Positions 47,088-55,470 of a DNA stretch of 64,000 nt are shown here, in pieces (the stretch's first letter is position 1; each line of letters starts with the position of its first letter). Source of the DNA: Anabaena sphaerica FACHB-251. GTDB lineage: Bacteria > Cyanobacteriota > Cyanobacteriia > Cyanobacteriales > Nostocaceae. Below the pieces are notes generated by a model, which made no database searches, was not told where the DNA came from, and saw nothing but the letters and a program-made list of their open reading frames with translations. The DNA is taken from NCBI RefSeq assembly GCF_014696825.1, contig NZ_JACJQU010000016.1, positions 1-64,000 on the forward strand, read 5' to 3'. Position numbers and translations under genes: made by a program.

Positions 47088-47165
47088 TGAACAATTTTCT
47101 CCTGCTTTGGCTCATAAATGAGTAAGTTGATTTGATTTCTGGCAATTACTGACCGGGTAAAACGA
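47079..47165 (-). pseudogene. xisH: XisH C-terminal remnant
   Basis: Upstream of and overlapping xisI, the frame FRRRFTRSVIARNQ...LLIYEPKQEKIVQWQ ends at TAG 47079-47081. This matches the C-terminal end of XisH (restriction-endonuclease-like fold). The catalytic N-terminal part is absent, so only a scar remains. Confidence 0.65.
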
Positions 47166-47603
47166 CGCCGAAAGAATGATTGATAAAACCATCCTTTGTC
47201 ATGTAACATTTCCTGACTCGTAACCTCAAAACATTAGTACCAATTTTAATTCTAAAGAAAAAAATAACTTTTGTTCCCAGTCCCCAGTCCCCACTTCCCA
47301 GTCCCCAATACCCAGTACCCAAGTAAGTATTTATGCTTAAAAATAGGTTGTTTCCAGGGCAACAATGAAGCAAAAAACACAATAAATCCTGAAATCTATA
47401 TAAATTAATGCTTTCATCTATCCACTTCTGGCTACAACACCTTAGAATGATTCATTGAAAAGTCGAGCCAATCTGATTTACAGCGGTTTTGAGTGTAAAT
47501 ACTCTTAAGGGACGATTTTTGTAGTTCTGCCAACAGAGATTTCCGTAAAGATGCGACAAAGTACATCTTGAAAAAATCTCAAGTAAACCTCAAGGAGTTT
47601 GAT
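47166..47603. other. Upstream region of the HU gene
   Basis: About 440 bp. Holds a GGGGACT/GGGTACT repeat (47278-47322) and an AT-rich leader. No gene seen. The frame open upstream of HU (to 47568) is not conserved. Confidence 0.5.
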
Positions 47604-47888
47604 ATGAACAAAGGCGAATTAGTTGATGCAGTGGCTGAAAAGGCTAGTGTGACTAAAAAACAAGCTGATGCTGTCTTAAGTGCCGCCATAGACACTATTA
47701 TTGAGGCTGTTGCCTCTGGTGATAAAGTCACTTTGGTAGGATTTGGTTCTTTTGAATCACGGGAACGCAAAGCTCGTGAAGGTCGCAACCCCAAAACCAA
47801 TGAAAAAATGGAAATCCCAGCCACCAAGGTTCCCGCCTTCTCTGCTGGGAAACTATTTAGAGAAAGGGTAGCACCCCCAAAAGAGTAG
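47604..47888 (+). CDS. hup: HU-family DNA-binding protein
   Basis: 94 residues from ATG 47604, with a strong AAGGAG 7 bp upstream that decides the start. Classic HU: MNKGELVDAVAEKASVTKKQ, dimer core, VGFGSFESRERKAREGRNPKT (arm base and the GRNP tip), AFSAGKLFRERV. Bends and compacts the nucleoid; in Anabaena the homologue (HanA) is needed for heterocyst differentiation. Monocistronic with a leader of more than 100 bp; 26 bp to cobD. Confidence 0.97.
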   Translation: MNKGELVDAVAEKASVTKKQADAVLSAAIDTIIEAVASGDKVTLVGFGSFESRERKAREGRNPKTNEKMEIPATKVPAFSAGKLFRERVAPPKE

Positions 47889-47914
47889 ATTCTGTTCTAG
47901 GAAATCTATTTTTG

Positions 47915-49030
47915 ATGCGACAACAAGCACACGGGGGAAATTTAGCTTGGGCAGCAGCATTAGCTGGCTGTCCCCCTGATGCTATTGTCGATTTTTCTGC
48001 CAGCATCAGCCCGTTGGGACCACCAAGCAGTGTTATTGCTGCGATTGTGTCCCAACTTGGTAATCTTAAACACTATCCTGACCCGGATTATAGTGAACTA
48101 AAACTAGCTCTGGGTCATTTCCATCAACTACCTTCTGAGTGGATTTTGCCAGGAAATGGTTCCGCAGAATTATTGACTTTAGCAGGTAGGGAATTAGCGC
48201 AATTAGCGGCTACAGTTTTAATAACTCCAGCCTTTGGCGATTACTACCGCACCCTAGCGGCTTATAACGCTAAAGTGCTGGAGGTTTCTGTTGATTTGAA
48301 GGCAGAAGGCAAAAGGCAGGAAGCAGAAGGCAGAAGGCAGGAGAAGAAATTTCCCCTCTGCTCCCCTGCTCCCCTGCTCCCCTGCTCGCCAAACCAAAAA
48401 TACGGGTTACTGCTAAATAACCCACACAACCCGACGGGGAAGCTATTTTTACGGGATGAGATTTTGCCCTACCTGAAAGATTTTGCTTTGGTGGTGGTGG
48501 ATGAAGCGTTTATGGATTTTCTGCCTCCTGATCAGGAACAAAGTTTGATTGGGTTGGTGCAGGAATATGAGAATTTGGTGATATTGCGATCGCTGACAAA
48601 ATTTTACAGTTTACCAGGGTTAAGGTTAGGATATGCGATCGCTCACCCTGATCGTCTAACTAAATGGCAATCGTGGCGAGATCCCTGGCCAGTAAATACC
48701 CTAGCAGCCGCAGCAGCGATCGCAGCACTCCAAGATACAGAATTTCAACAACAGACCTGGAAATGGCTACCACAGGCACGAAATCAACTATTTCAGGGTT
48801 TAGTTGAACATCCGGGATTAAGACCCCTAGAAGGCGCTGTTAACTACCTACTGGTAGAGTCTCAATACTCAACTTCTGAGTTACAAGAAAAGTTACTCCG
48901 ACAGTACCAAATTTTAATTCGTGATTGTCTTAGCTTTAAAGAATTAGGCGATCGCTTCTTCCGCGTCGCTGTCCGTTCCGAATCTGATAACCAACGCTTA
49001 TTAACAGCCCTTAAATCAGTGATCAGTTAA
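47915..49030 (+). CDS. cobD: L-threonine-O-3-phosphate decarboxylase-like PLP enzyme, with in-frame repeat insertion
   Basis: 371 residues from ATG 47915. PLP fold type I: HGGNLAWAAALAGCPPDAIVDFSASISPLG, LPGNGSAELL, NNPHNPTGKL, VVVDEAFMDF, and the PLP Lys in RSLTKFYSLPGLRLGY. Similar to CobD (aminopropanol arm of cobalamin) and to HisC. Residues about 127-160 (AEGKRQEAEGRRQEKK, then FPLCSPAPLLPCSPNQ) are encoded by GCAGAAGG and CTGCTCCC tandem repeats and are absent from the normal fold; the reading frame is preserved. Confidence 0.88.
   Translation: MRQQAHGGNLAWAAALAGCPPDAIVDFSASISPLGPPSSVIAAIVSQLGNLKHYPDPDYSELKLALGHFHQLPSEWILPGNGSAELLTLAGRELAQLAATVLITPAFGDYYRTLAAYNAKVLEVSVDLKAEGKRQEAEGRRQEKKFPLCSPAPLLPCSPNQKYGLLLNNPHNPTGKLFLRDEILPYLKDFALVVVDEAFMDFLPPDQEQSLIGLVQEYENLVILRSLTKFYSLPGLRLGYAIAHPDRLTKWQSWRDPWPVNTLAAAAAIAALQDTEFQQQTWKWLPQARNQLFQGLVEHPGLRPLEGAVNYLLVESQYSTSELQEKLLRQYQILIRDCLSFKELGDRFFRVAVRSESDNQRLLTALKSVIS
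48296..48392. repeat. STRR insertion inside the cobD coding sequence
   Basis: Tandem AGGCAGAAGG-type units followed by about four CTGCTCCC units, both common intergenic repeats elsewhere in this window (e.g. 37447-37519, 39340-39430). Total insert about 99 bp, divisible by three, placed between two conserved blocks. Confidence 0.85.
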
Positions 49031-49032
49031 TT

Positions 49033-49163
49033 GGGGACTGGGGACTGGGGACTGGGGACTGGGGACTGGGGACTGGGGGGAATAACCTTCTAACTCTTTC
49101 TTGCCTTTTGCCTTCTCCCACTGACTAATGACCAATGACCAATGACCAATGACCAATGACTAA
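49033..49163. repeat. GGGGACT and TGACCAA heptanucleotide repeats
   Basis: Six units of GGGGACT at 49033-49079, then five units of TGACCAA/TGACTAA at 49123-49163 that reach the start codon of the next gene. Confidence 0.92.
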
Positions 49164-50683
49164 TGAAAATTGATTACGATATTGTAATTATTGGCGGCAG
49201 TATTGCCGGATACCAAGCAGCTTTGACTGCAACTCAACTACACGCGAAGGTTGCCTTAGTACAGCCGCAAGTCAACTATGAATTGAATTATCATTACGCA
49301 TTCAACAATCTAGGTAAAATCTCCCAAGACTGCCTTGATATGGCAAATCTTGGCATTATTACCCAGGATAAAAATACTGCACCGGATATTCACCTGGGCG
49401 AGCCAATTAGTAATACGGTAGTACAAAAAAAATCAGGAATACCAATATATCAAACTAATTGCTTCTATTCTTACAAGCAAGCGATGTTGTATGCTCAAGG
49501 TATTGCAGCAAATTTCAACCAAGTTAATTCTCTTGCTAATTTAGCTGCCCAAGGGGTAGATGTGATTATTGGTAGTGGGAAATTTTCAACTTCTCAACCA
49601 CTAACTTTTGCAGTTAATGACCGAATTTTAAGCGCCCGTACCTATTTACTTGCTTGTGGTTCACGTCCTCAAATTCCTGATATTGAAGGCTTACAAACTA
49701 CAGGTTATGTCACCTTAGCTAATATTTGGCAATTTTTAGAAAAATCGAACTCCCCCAAAAATTGGATCATTCTGGGTGGTTTACCCCAAAGTATTGAAAT
49801 TGCTCAAACTTTAGCCCGGTTAGGTTGCAGCATCAATTTGATAGTCAACCATCCTAGTGTTTTTTCTCATCTTGATCCAGAAATAGCCGAATTATTGATA
49901 GCAGAATTAGAAGCTGATGGGGTGCGAATCTTTCAGCAAACAATAGTAACTCAAGTGCGACAAATTGAAGATAAAAAATGGGTTCAAGCTGGAGATAAAG
50001 CCATTGAAACGGATGAAATTTTAGTTGCAACTGCACAACAACCAAATATAGAGTTTTTGAATTTAGCAGCCGCAGGAGTGAAGTGGCATTCACGCCGTTT
50101 AGTTGTGAATGAGAAACTACAAACTACAAATCAAAGAATTTACGCTTGTGGTGATATCATAGGCGGTTATGACATAGCCAACGTTGCTAATTATGAAGCT
50201 AAAATCGCTGTAAAGAATGCTCTATTTTATCCGAGGCTTTCCGTTAATTATCGTTGTATTCCTTGGGTGATATCTTCTCAGCCAATGGTAGCACAAGTAG
50301 GTTTAACAGAGACCCAAGCTAAACGTCGATATAGTAAAAATCAAGTTTTAGTTTTCAAGAACTATTTTAAAACAATAACAGCAGCGCAAATTAAAAACGA
50401 AATTACAGGTATTTGTAAATTAACTGTTTTGGAGAATGGTAAAATTTTGGGATGTTCTATATTAGGTGCAGAAGCAGGAGAGTTAATTAATTTAATTGCC
50501 TTAGCAATGTCCCAAAATCTAAAAATTGAGAACTTAGAGAATTTAGCTTCTGTTTATCCCAGTTTTTCGGAAATCTTAGAACAAACCGCAAGAGGATGGA
50601 GTCAGCAAAGGCTGAATAAAAATCAAGTTTTGCAAGAATTTCTACAAAGTTTCTTCCATTTACGTCGAGATTGGAATTTATAA
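49163..50683 (+). CDS. FAD-dependent pyridine nucleotide oxidoreductase lacking the redox disulfide
   Basis: 506 residues, architecture of the lipoamide dehydrogenase/mercuric reductase family: FAD motif IIGGSIAGYQAA, NAD motif ILGGLPQSIEIAQTLARLG, IYACGDIIGGYDIANVANYEA, and a C-terminal dimer domain. The usual active-site CxxxxC after the first motif is replaced by NYELNYHYAFNNLG, and the C-terminal catalytic His of HPxxxE is Tyr (VYPSFSEILEQ). It therefore cannot use the classical dithiol mechanism. Possible diaphorase or quinone-type reductase (inference). Start ATG sits at the end of a TGACCAA repeat tract; no clear Shine-Dalgarno. Confidence 0.85.
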   Translation: MKIDYDIVIIGGSIAGYQAALTATQLHAKVALVQPQVNYELNYHYAFNNLGKISQDCLDMANLGIITQDKNTAPDIHLGEPISNTVVQKKSGIPIYQTNCFYSYKQAMLYAQGIAANFNQVNSLANLAAQGVDVIIGSGKFSTSQPLTFAVNDRILSARTYLLACGSRPQIPDIEGLQTTGYVTLANIWQFLEKSNSPKNWIILGGLPQSIEIAQTLARLGCSINLIVNHPSVFSHLDPEIAELLIAELEADGVRIFQQTIVTQVRQIEDKKWVQAGDKAIETDEILVATAQQPNIEFLNLAAAGVKWHSRRLVVNEKLQTTNQRIYACGDIIGGYDIANVANYEAKIAVKNALFYPRLSVNYRCIPWVISSQPMVAQVGLTETQAKRRYSKNQVLVFKNYFKTITAAQIKNEITGICKLTVLENGKILGCSILGAEAGELINLIALAMSQNLKIENLENLASVYPSFSEILEQTARGWSQQRLNKNQVLQEFLQSFFHLRRDWNL

Positions 50684-50689
50684 ACTACC

Positions 50690-50722
50690 AGATCCCCGAC
50701 TTCTTCAAGAAGTCGGGGATCT
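50690..50722. terminator. Perfect 33-bp hairpin terminator
   Basis: AGATCCCCGACTTCTT and its complement form a perfect stem 7 bp past the oxidoreductase stop. It lies between convergent genes and can serve both. Similar to the hairpin at 24489-24525. Confidence 0.8.
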
Positions 50723-50743
50723 GATTGATTGACATCTGACACA

Positions 50744-52495
50744 TTATTTATTTTTTTCACTGTTGCGCTTGAGAGTTTTTTCTGTTAAAGAAACACTACC
50801 AATACCTTGAAGAATACCACGGGCAACTAAACCTAAACCTCTACCAATGATTTGCGTTAGGATGAAGACAATACCACTACCTAAAAAAGATAATAAAGAT
50901 TGTAACCGAGGTGCGATCGCATCCCTAAATTCTAACAGTAATGTCACCACTAAAGGAACACCAGACAGCTTTGCTAACTCTTGGTTCCGAGGGGCATAGA
51001 TTGATATCTCGGCAATACCACGAGGTGCAAATACAAATAGTTCATAGCGACTTTCAAAAATTGCTTGGGGTTCATTTACGTAATTATTTAACCTGTATTT
51101 CCAAGATAAATTATTTCTAAACCTTTCAATTTCTCTTGTTGAGATCAAGTGACGATCATAAAAATTTTGTTTAATAGGTTCTACATCTGCTAAAAAATTT
51201 AGTAATGGTTGTACTACACCATTGGCAACATGAATTAATAAATTTTCTAAAATCATTGATGCTTGAGAATTTGCAGGTTCGCTCCCTGCTGAATAGGATG
51301 TATTATCAACATATAAATCTATTTGCCAAAGTAGATAAGAAAACAATTCTTCTACCAAGGGAATTTTATTGAGGATTTCAGTTTCTACACCTGCTGCATT
51401 ATTCAACAAAAAATCGACTATTTCTATATTTATCTCGCCTACAGTTATCCGCGAAAACTTGCCATAAAAGTTTGTCATGGCTGATTTCCATAAATTATTT
51501 AAGATTCTATTTTTTAACTCAGGTAGTTGCTTAATTTCAAGTGGTGGACTGCGTAGTTCATCTAATTCTTGAGATACTTTTTGTAAGATGAAATAAAGTA
51601 GTTCTCTTTTTTTGTCTTCACGAAGAATGTCAATTTCTAAAGGTATGTCTGTAAGATTTTCTAAAGGGAACTGGAGTTTATTAATACAAGATGCAAATAA
51701 TGTCGATTGTAGTGCTTTGGGACTCAGTAAAGGCGGTACAACAGTTTGCATTTGTTGTAATTCTGGTTTACTAATGGCGCTAGTGAGGTAAGAAATAGGT
51801 GGAGGTAGTGGTTGAGGTGTCTGTATTGGTTGTCTTTCCTCTGGTGCAGCTAATAAGTGATTAACTAGCCAACGCGCAGCTAACAATTCTCGGCGTTGTC
51901 CTGCGAGAATGGCTTTATCTAATATTGGTAGTCCGGGTATTTTTAATTGTGATGCAACTGCGGTGAGAGTATTATTAATATGATTGATTCCTGACAACCG
52001 GATATTATTCCTTAGTCTGGCAAAAGGTAAATGAGGTGATGGGGAATTTATTCCTGCTGTTCCTGACCAATAATAATAACCACCATTTGCTATTTCTTGC
52101 ATGATGGGGACTAATTCAGAAATGGATATACCTTTAGGACAATAGCCATTTGCACCTGTATTTTTTGCTGCTAACAGCAGTTCTGGTGTAGAGACAGAAC
52201 TCAGTAGTAAAATGGGTATATGAGGGTATAAAGCCTTGATTTGTCTACAAAATTGCAAACCTAGCTGTTGAGATTCGCTAGAACTGCCATTTCCTAATTC
52301 TAAAACTATTAAATTGACTTGGTTTTGCTCAGGTGTGGCAATTTCCGCTAAAACCTGCAAGGCAGCCGTATCTGTGGGTACATCGGCTACTACTTGTAGG
52401 TGAGGAATTGTTTCTAGAGCTACCCTTAATCCTAGACGAAAGATGGGATCTGGGTCGATTAACAATAATTTTAAGTGTAAAGGGCGATCGCTCAT
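50744..52495 (-). CDS. Pseudo-receiver domain plus DUF3685 protein
   Basis: 583 residues. Residues 1-145 form a response-regulator receiver fold (LLLIDPDPIFRLGL; ILLLSSV; GANGYCPKG with the conserved Lys). The phosphoacceptor position reads LIVLE66LG, Glu instead of Asp, so it is probably locked and not phosphorylatable. Residues about 290-583 form a cyanobacterial/plastid DUF3685 domain with a hydrophobic C-terminal part (LLSFLGSGIVFILTQIIGRG). No DNA-binding output. Function unknown, possibly a membrane-linked scaffold. Monocistronic. Confidence 0.85.
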   Translation of the reverse strand: MSDRPLHLKLLLIDPDPIFRLGLRVALETIPHLQVVADVPTDTAALQVLAEIATPEQNQVNLIVLELGNGSSSESQQLGLQFCRQIKALYPHIPILLLSSVSTPELLLAAKNTGANGYCPKGISISELVPIMQEIANGGYYYWSGTAGINSPSPHLPFARLRNNIRLSGINHINNTLTAVASQLKIPGLPILDKAILAGQRRELLAARWLVNHLLAAPEERQPIQTPQPLPPPISYLTSAISKPELQQMQTVVPPLLSPKALQSTLFASCINKLQFPLENLTDIPLEIDILREDKKRELLYFILQKVSQELDELRSPPLEIKQLPELKNRILNNLWKSAMTNFYGKFSRITVGEINIEIVDFLLNNAAGVETEILNKIPLVEELFSYLLWQIDLYVDNTSYSAGSEPANSQASMILENLLIHVANGVVQPLLNFLADVEPIKQNFYDRHLISTREIERFRNNLSWKYRLNNYVNEPQAIFESRYELFVFAPRGIAEISIYAPRNQELAKLSGVPLVVTLLLEFRDAIAPRLQSLLSFLGSGIVFILTQIIGRGLGLVARGILQGIGSVSLTEKTLKRNSEKNK

Positions 52496-52649
52496 ATTCA
52501 GGTCAAATACGGATAGACTTTGTTCCCAGCCAAAAAACCGCTGTCATACCTAGCTGAGTGATTTCCATTTTCACCTGTTTTCGCCACTTTATTTATTGCT
52601 GGTGGTAATGTAAAAGATAAGTCAGTTGCTAATGAGCAGTGGCTAATGA

Positions 52650-53108
52650 TTAATGACCATTCTCATCTGATTGTAGGTTACGGTGTCCAAAAAAGTTAAT
52701 AGTGTAGCCACTAATCTTGACTCCTGTCTGCGCTTCAACTTGATCAATCAACTCTGTGGGTAGTTCTATATGCACATCCAAAATTTGATTTGTATCTATA
52801 CAGTTGACGTGGCTGTGGGCATCACTGATATTACCGTATAAACGCCCATCACAATGTTCAATACACTCAATAATACCCTGACTGGATAAGGCTTCTAAAT
52901 TTTGATAAACAGAAGTATGACCAATGTCTTTACCTTGTTGGTTCAAGCGATCATAAATCTCTCTGGCTGAAAGATGTTCATTTGCTTGCCAGAGTAATTC
53001 TAGAATAAAACGTCGCTGGCGGCTGACGCGCATACCCAGCATTTGACACCGATCTAGAGCATCTTCTAAGGAACGAATTGCTTTTGTAGAAATAGCTGGC
53101 TTTTGCAT
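52650..53108 (-). CDS. furC: Fur-family regulator, PerR/FurC type
   Basis: 152 residues. Winged helix (MRVSRQRRFILELLWQANEHLSAREIYDRL; IGHTSVYQNLEALSSQGII), then the dimer/metal domain HCDGRLYGN...HSHVNCIDTNQI. CxxC zinc motifs are lacking. The sequence is what I remember for Anabaena FurC (PerR), a peroxide-stress regulator, rather than FurA or Zur. It probably represses peroxide-defence genes and itself: a short inverted repeat lies just upstream of the start. Monocistronic. Confidence 0.85.
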   Translation of the reverse strand: MQKPAISTKAIRSLEDALDRCQMLGMRVSRQRRFILELLWQANEHLSAREIYDRLNQQGKDIGHTSVYQNLEALSSQGIIECIEHCDGRLYGNISDAHSHVNCIDTNQILDVHIELPTELIDQVEAQTGVKISGYTINFFGHRNLQSDENGH

Positions 53109-53119
53109 ATTTCAGTTTT

Positions 53120-53135
53120 AACTATAGGGATAGTT
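53120..53135. promoter_or_regulatory. Candidate autoregulatory Fur/PerR operator
   Basis: Inverted repeat AACTAT-AGGG-ATAGTT, 12 bp upstream of the furC ATG, inside an A/T-rich stretch. Size and position suit binding by the dimeric regulator it precedes. Not a close match to any fixed consensus I can cite. Confidence 0.4.
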
Positions 53136-53751
53136 TTACCCTTCAAAGACGATTGCTGATTTTTATACGGAAGGATATTACATACAACTTTTTTTTGCTT
53201 ATACCTGTATTGTTGACGCTGAATGCTCTATTAATCACAGGTTAAAGCAAGTTTGGTCTTTGATTGACAGTTGCGTTGTCACATCCCAACTTTAAAACAA
53301 ACTCATTACAACTTTAGCTTAAAAATGCTGTAAATGTCCAGGTGATCGGTGGCGTATCTTGATTAACCATATATAATATTACAATTAATTAGTAGTATAA
53401 ATACTTAATAAGCCAATAATGACCCAAGAAATTGTCATGTGTATTGTGGGCAAATATTATATGTAAGCCTATTAAAAGGGAACAGGGAAATCCCCATAAT
53501 TAAAATTAGGGGATTTGAACGGACGTATTTTTGAAGCACTACGTGTCTTTCGACAAATGTTTTTACCTCTTTTCATCAATAAATTTAGGGGATTGAAACC
53601 CACTATTCGGGCAGGATTTTACAACTGTTCCCTATTCCCTTTTCCCTACCCGAAGGGCTTGGTCAATAGAGAGTAGCGTCAATGCCTAAAAACTGCTACT
53701 GTGGATTCTCGATACCACATTTGAGCAATCAAAAAAGCAGCCAAAAAGTCA
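53136..53751. other. Intergenic region between furC and CRR6 genes
   Basis: About 615 bp. The only structure is a pair of 26-bp similar units ending at 53520 and 53599 (see findings), a GGGAACA remnant near 53478 and a GTTCCCT remnant near 53627. No ORF. Confidence 0.5.
53484..53599 (+). repeat. Pair of 26-bp similar units, possible CRISPR relic
   Basis: Units at 53495-53520 (CATAATTAAAATTAGGGGAT...) and 53574-53599 (CATCAATAAATTTAGGGGAT...) end in TTTGAAC / TTGAAAC and agree at about 21 of 26 positions, with a 79-bp period. The ATTGAAAC end recalls type I-D/III CRISPR repeats of cyanobacteria. Only two divergent units and no cas gene, so alternatives (dispersed hairpin, AAATCCCC/GGGGATTT stem) are as likely. 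Confidence 0.3.
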
Positions 53752-54234
53752 ATGACAATCACAATCAGCCTCAATAGCAACTCCATTAACAATCTGGATT
53801 TGTCACCTGCATTAACGGTGATTGAACCACTGCTGCAAGAGGAATCCATTACATCCCAGGAACAGCAACTGCGCTTTGAAATTAACTACACACGGGAAGC
53901 AAATGATCCAAGGGAGCTTTCAGAAATTCCAGAGGTAAGGTTGTGGTTTGTGCGTTTAGATGCGAAATATCCGTGGTTGCCATTTTTACTAGACTGGAAA
54001 GCTGGGGAATTGGCGCGTTATACTGCTATGCTAGTACCCCATCAATTTAGTTCTAAAGAAGGTATACAGTACAACCCTGAAGCCTTAGAAATCTTTTTGA
54101 TGCACAAAATTTTTATTTTGAGTGATTGGCTAAAACAGCAAAGTATTCCTACTCAATTCCGGCTTAAGTCTCTAGCCCAAATCCTGGGTTATGAATTAGA
54201 AGATGCTTTCTTTGAAATGATTGAACAAAGGTAA
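53752..54234 (+). CDS. CRR6-family NDH-1 assembly factor
   Basis: 160 residues. The core RELSEIPEVRLWFVRLDAKY and YPWLPFLLDWKAGELARYTA, then MLVPHQFSSKEGIQYNPEAL, is the signature of CRR6 (chlororespiratory reduction 6). CRR6 helps assemble the NdhI-containing arm of the photosynthetic NDH-1 complex. Soluble, no transit sequence, as expected in a cyanobacterium. Monocistronic. Confidence 0.88.
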   Translation: MTITISLNSNSINNLDLSPALTVIEPLLQEESITSQEQQLRFEINYTREANDPRELSEIPEVRLWFVRLDAKYPWLPFLLDWKAGELARYTAMLVPHQFSSKEGIQYNPEALEIFLMHKIFILSDWLKQQSIPTQFRLKSLAQILGYELEDAFFEMIEQR

Positions 54235-54244
54235 GAATTCAGGA

Positions 54245-54345
54245 GTCAGGAGTCAGGAGTCAGAATGCTTGTCATCTCATGATTCTCTACAATATAAATT
54301 TTGGATTTTAGATTTTTCATTCAATCCAAAATCCAAAATCTAAAA
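54245..54345. repeat. GAGTCAG repeat and inverted AAATCCAAAAT repeat
   Basis: Three units of CAGGAGT at 54240-54262, then a long imperfect hairpin of TTTTGGATTTTAGATTTTT with AAATCCAAAATCTAAAA (54299-54345) between convergent genes. The same TTTTAGATTTTGGATTT repeat is present at 15908-15935 and 37962-38012. Confidence 0.8.
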
Positions 54346-54352
54346 CTAATAG

Positions 54353-55312
54353 TCAAGCTCCCCAGATTTTTTCTAAAACGGTTGCGGGTGGAATATCTGC
54401 CATTTTTCCTGTGGGGGATTTAATCGCTTGGAATTTATCACTTGTTGGTAATAACTTTCCGGGGTCTGTATAACCTAGTAGGGCGATAGTATAAGTTTGT
54501 ACGGCTACAGCAAGTTGTAATGGCACACTGTTGATGGATAACATCAAACTTGCACCACCAATTATGGCAGTTAATTTGCCAATATCATCAGGGGAAATCA
54601 CTTTAATACCTGGACAATATTCTAGAAGCGATGACAAAAATTGATCATCATCAGTTTCTTTAATTACCACCACGGGTAAATCAGGCTGTTTGTGTTGAAA
54701 ATCTTGAATAATTTGCTGCCAACCAGCTACAGGATAGCTGGTATCTGCACCATCGATTTGGGACAACTTGCCAGAACCACCATAAATTAGGATGTAACCT
54801 GTTTCATTTATCCCCAATCGTTTTTGTTGTTGCTGCGCCCATTCAATATCTGGTTTAAGTACATTTACTGCTAACTCTGGGCATAGTGTATTAATCCCCA
54901 AAGGTCGCAACAGGTCATGATACATGGCAGGCACATATTTGGATGTGTTCGCAGATACAACGTTCGTGAGAAAACCTGCACCCTTGCTTTTGAAGCCAAT
55001 ACGTGTAGGAATTCCTGTCAACCAGAGAAATAAACCCACAAACCAACTTTCCCCAGCAGTAATGGCGACATCATATTCGCGATCGCGAATCGTGCCTACC
55101 AAGTTACCCCAATCTGCTAAACTATTACGATCTTTGTAATCAAAGGTCAATACCTCGTGAACTGACTTGCTCACTTGGTAGGCAGCCTTTGACCGGGGTT
55201 CCACAACGACATCTATCTGCGCGTCCGGATACGAACGCTTGAGATCATCCAAAGTGGGAAAAAAGAGAATTTGGTCGCCAATTGAACCAGGTACAAGGGC
55301 TACTACTCGCAT
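54353..55312 (-). CDS. Glycosyltransferase family 9 (heptosyltransferase-like)
   Basis: 319 residues, GT-B fold. N-terminal GSIGDQILFFPTLDDLK and DVVVEPR; central ILIYGGSGKLSQIDGADTSYP; C-terminal GKLTAIIGGASLMLSINSVPLQLAVAV, where ADP-heptose-type enzymes have SxxxH; here the His is Val. It probably transfers a sugar to lipopolysaccharide or another glycan. Substrate unknown. Monocistronic, divergent from ispD with repeats between. Confidence 0.87.
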   Translation of the reverse strand: MRVVALVPGSIGDQILFFPTLDDLKRSYPDAQIDVVVEPRSKAAYQVSKSVHEVLTFDYKDRNSLADWGNLVGTIRDREYDVAITAGESWFVGLFLWLTGIPTRIGFKSKGAGFLTNVVSANTSKYVPAMYHDLLRPLGINTLCPELAVNVLKPDIEWAQQQQKRLGINETGYILIYGGSGKLSQIDGADTSYPVAGWQQIIQDFQHKQPDLPVVVIKETDDDQFLSSLLEYCPGIKVISPDDIGKLTAIIGGASLMLSINSVPLQLAVAVQTYTIALLGYTDPGKLLPTSDKFQAIKSPTGKMADIPPATVLEKIWGA

Positions 55313-55364
55313 AAATAATATATTTATTGACGCTTATCGTCCTTATTTTAGGGGAAATAGGTAA

Positions 55365-55408
55365 TGGTGATTGGTGATTGGTGATTGGTAATTGGTAATT
55401 GGTAATTG
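55365..55408. repeat. TTGGTGA/TTGGTAA heptanucleotide repeat
   Basis: About six units of GATTGGT/AATTGGT upstream of ispD, followed by CTCCTGC and CTCCTGA units to 55446. Confidence 0.88.
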
Positions 55409-55470
55409 GGTTAAATTTTCATTAAACTCCTGCCTCCTGACTCCTGCTATTTAAAAAATCGAGGAAAGTT

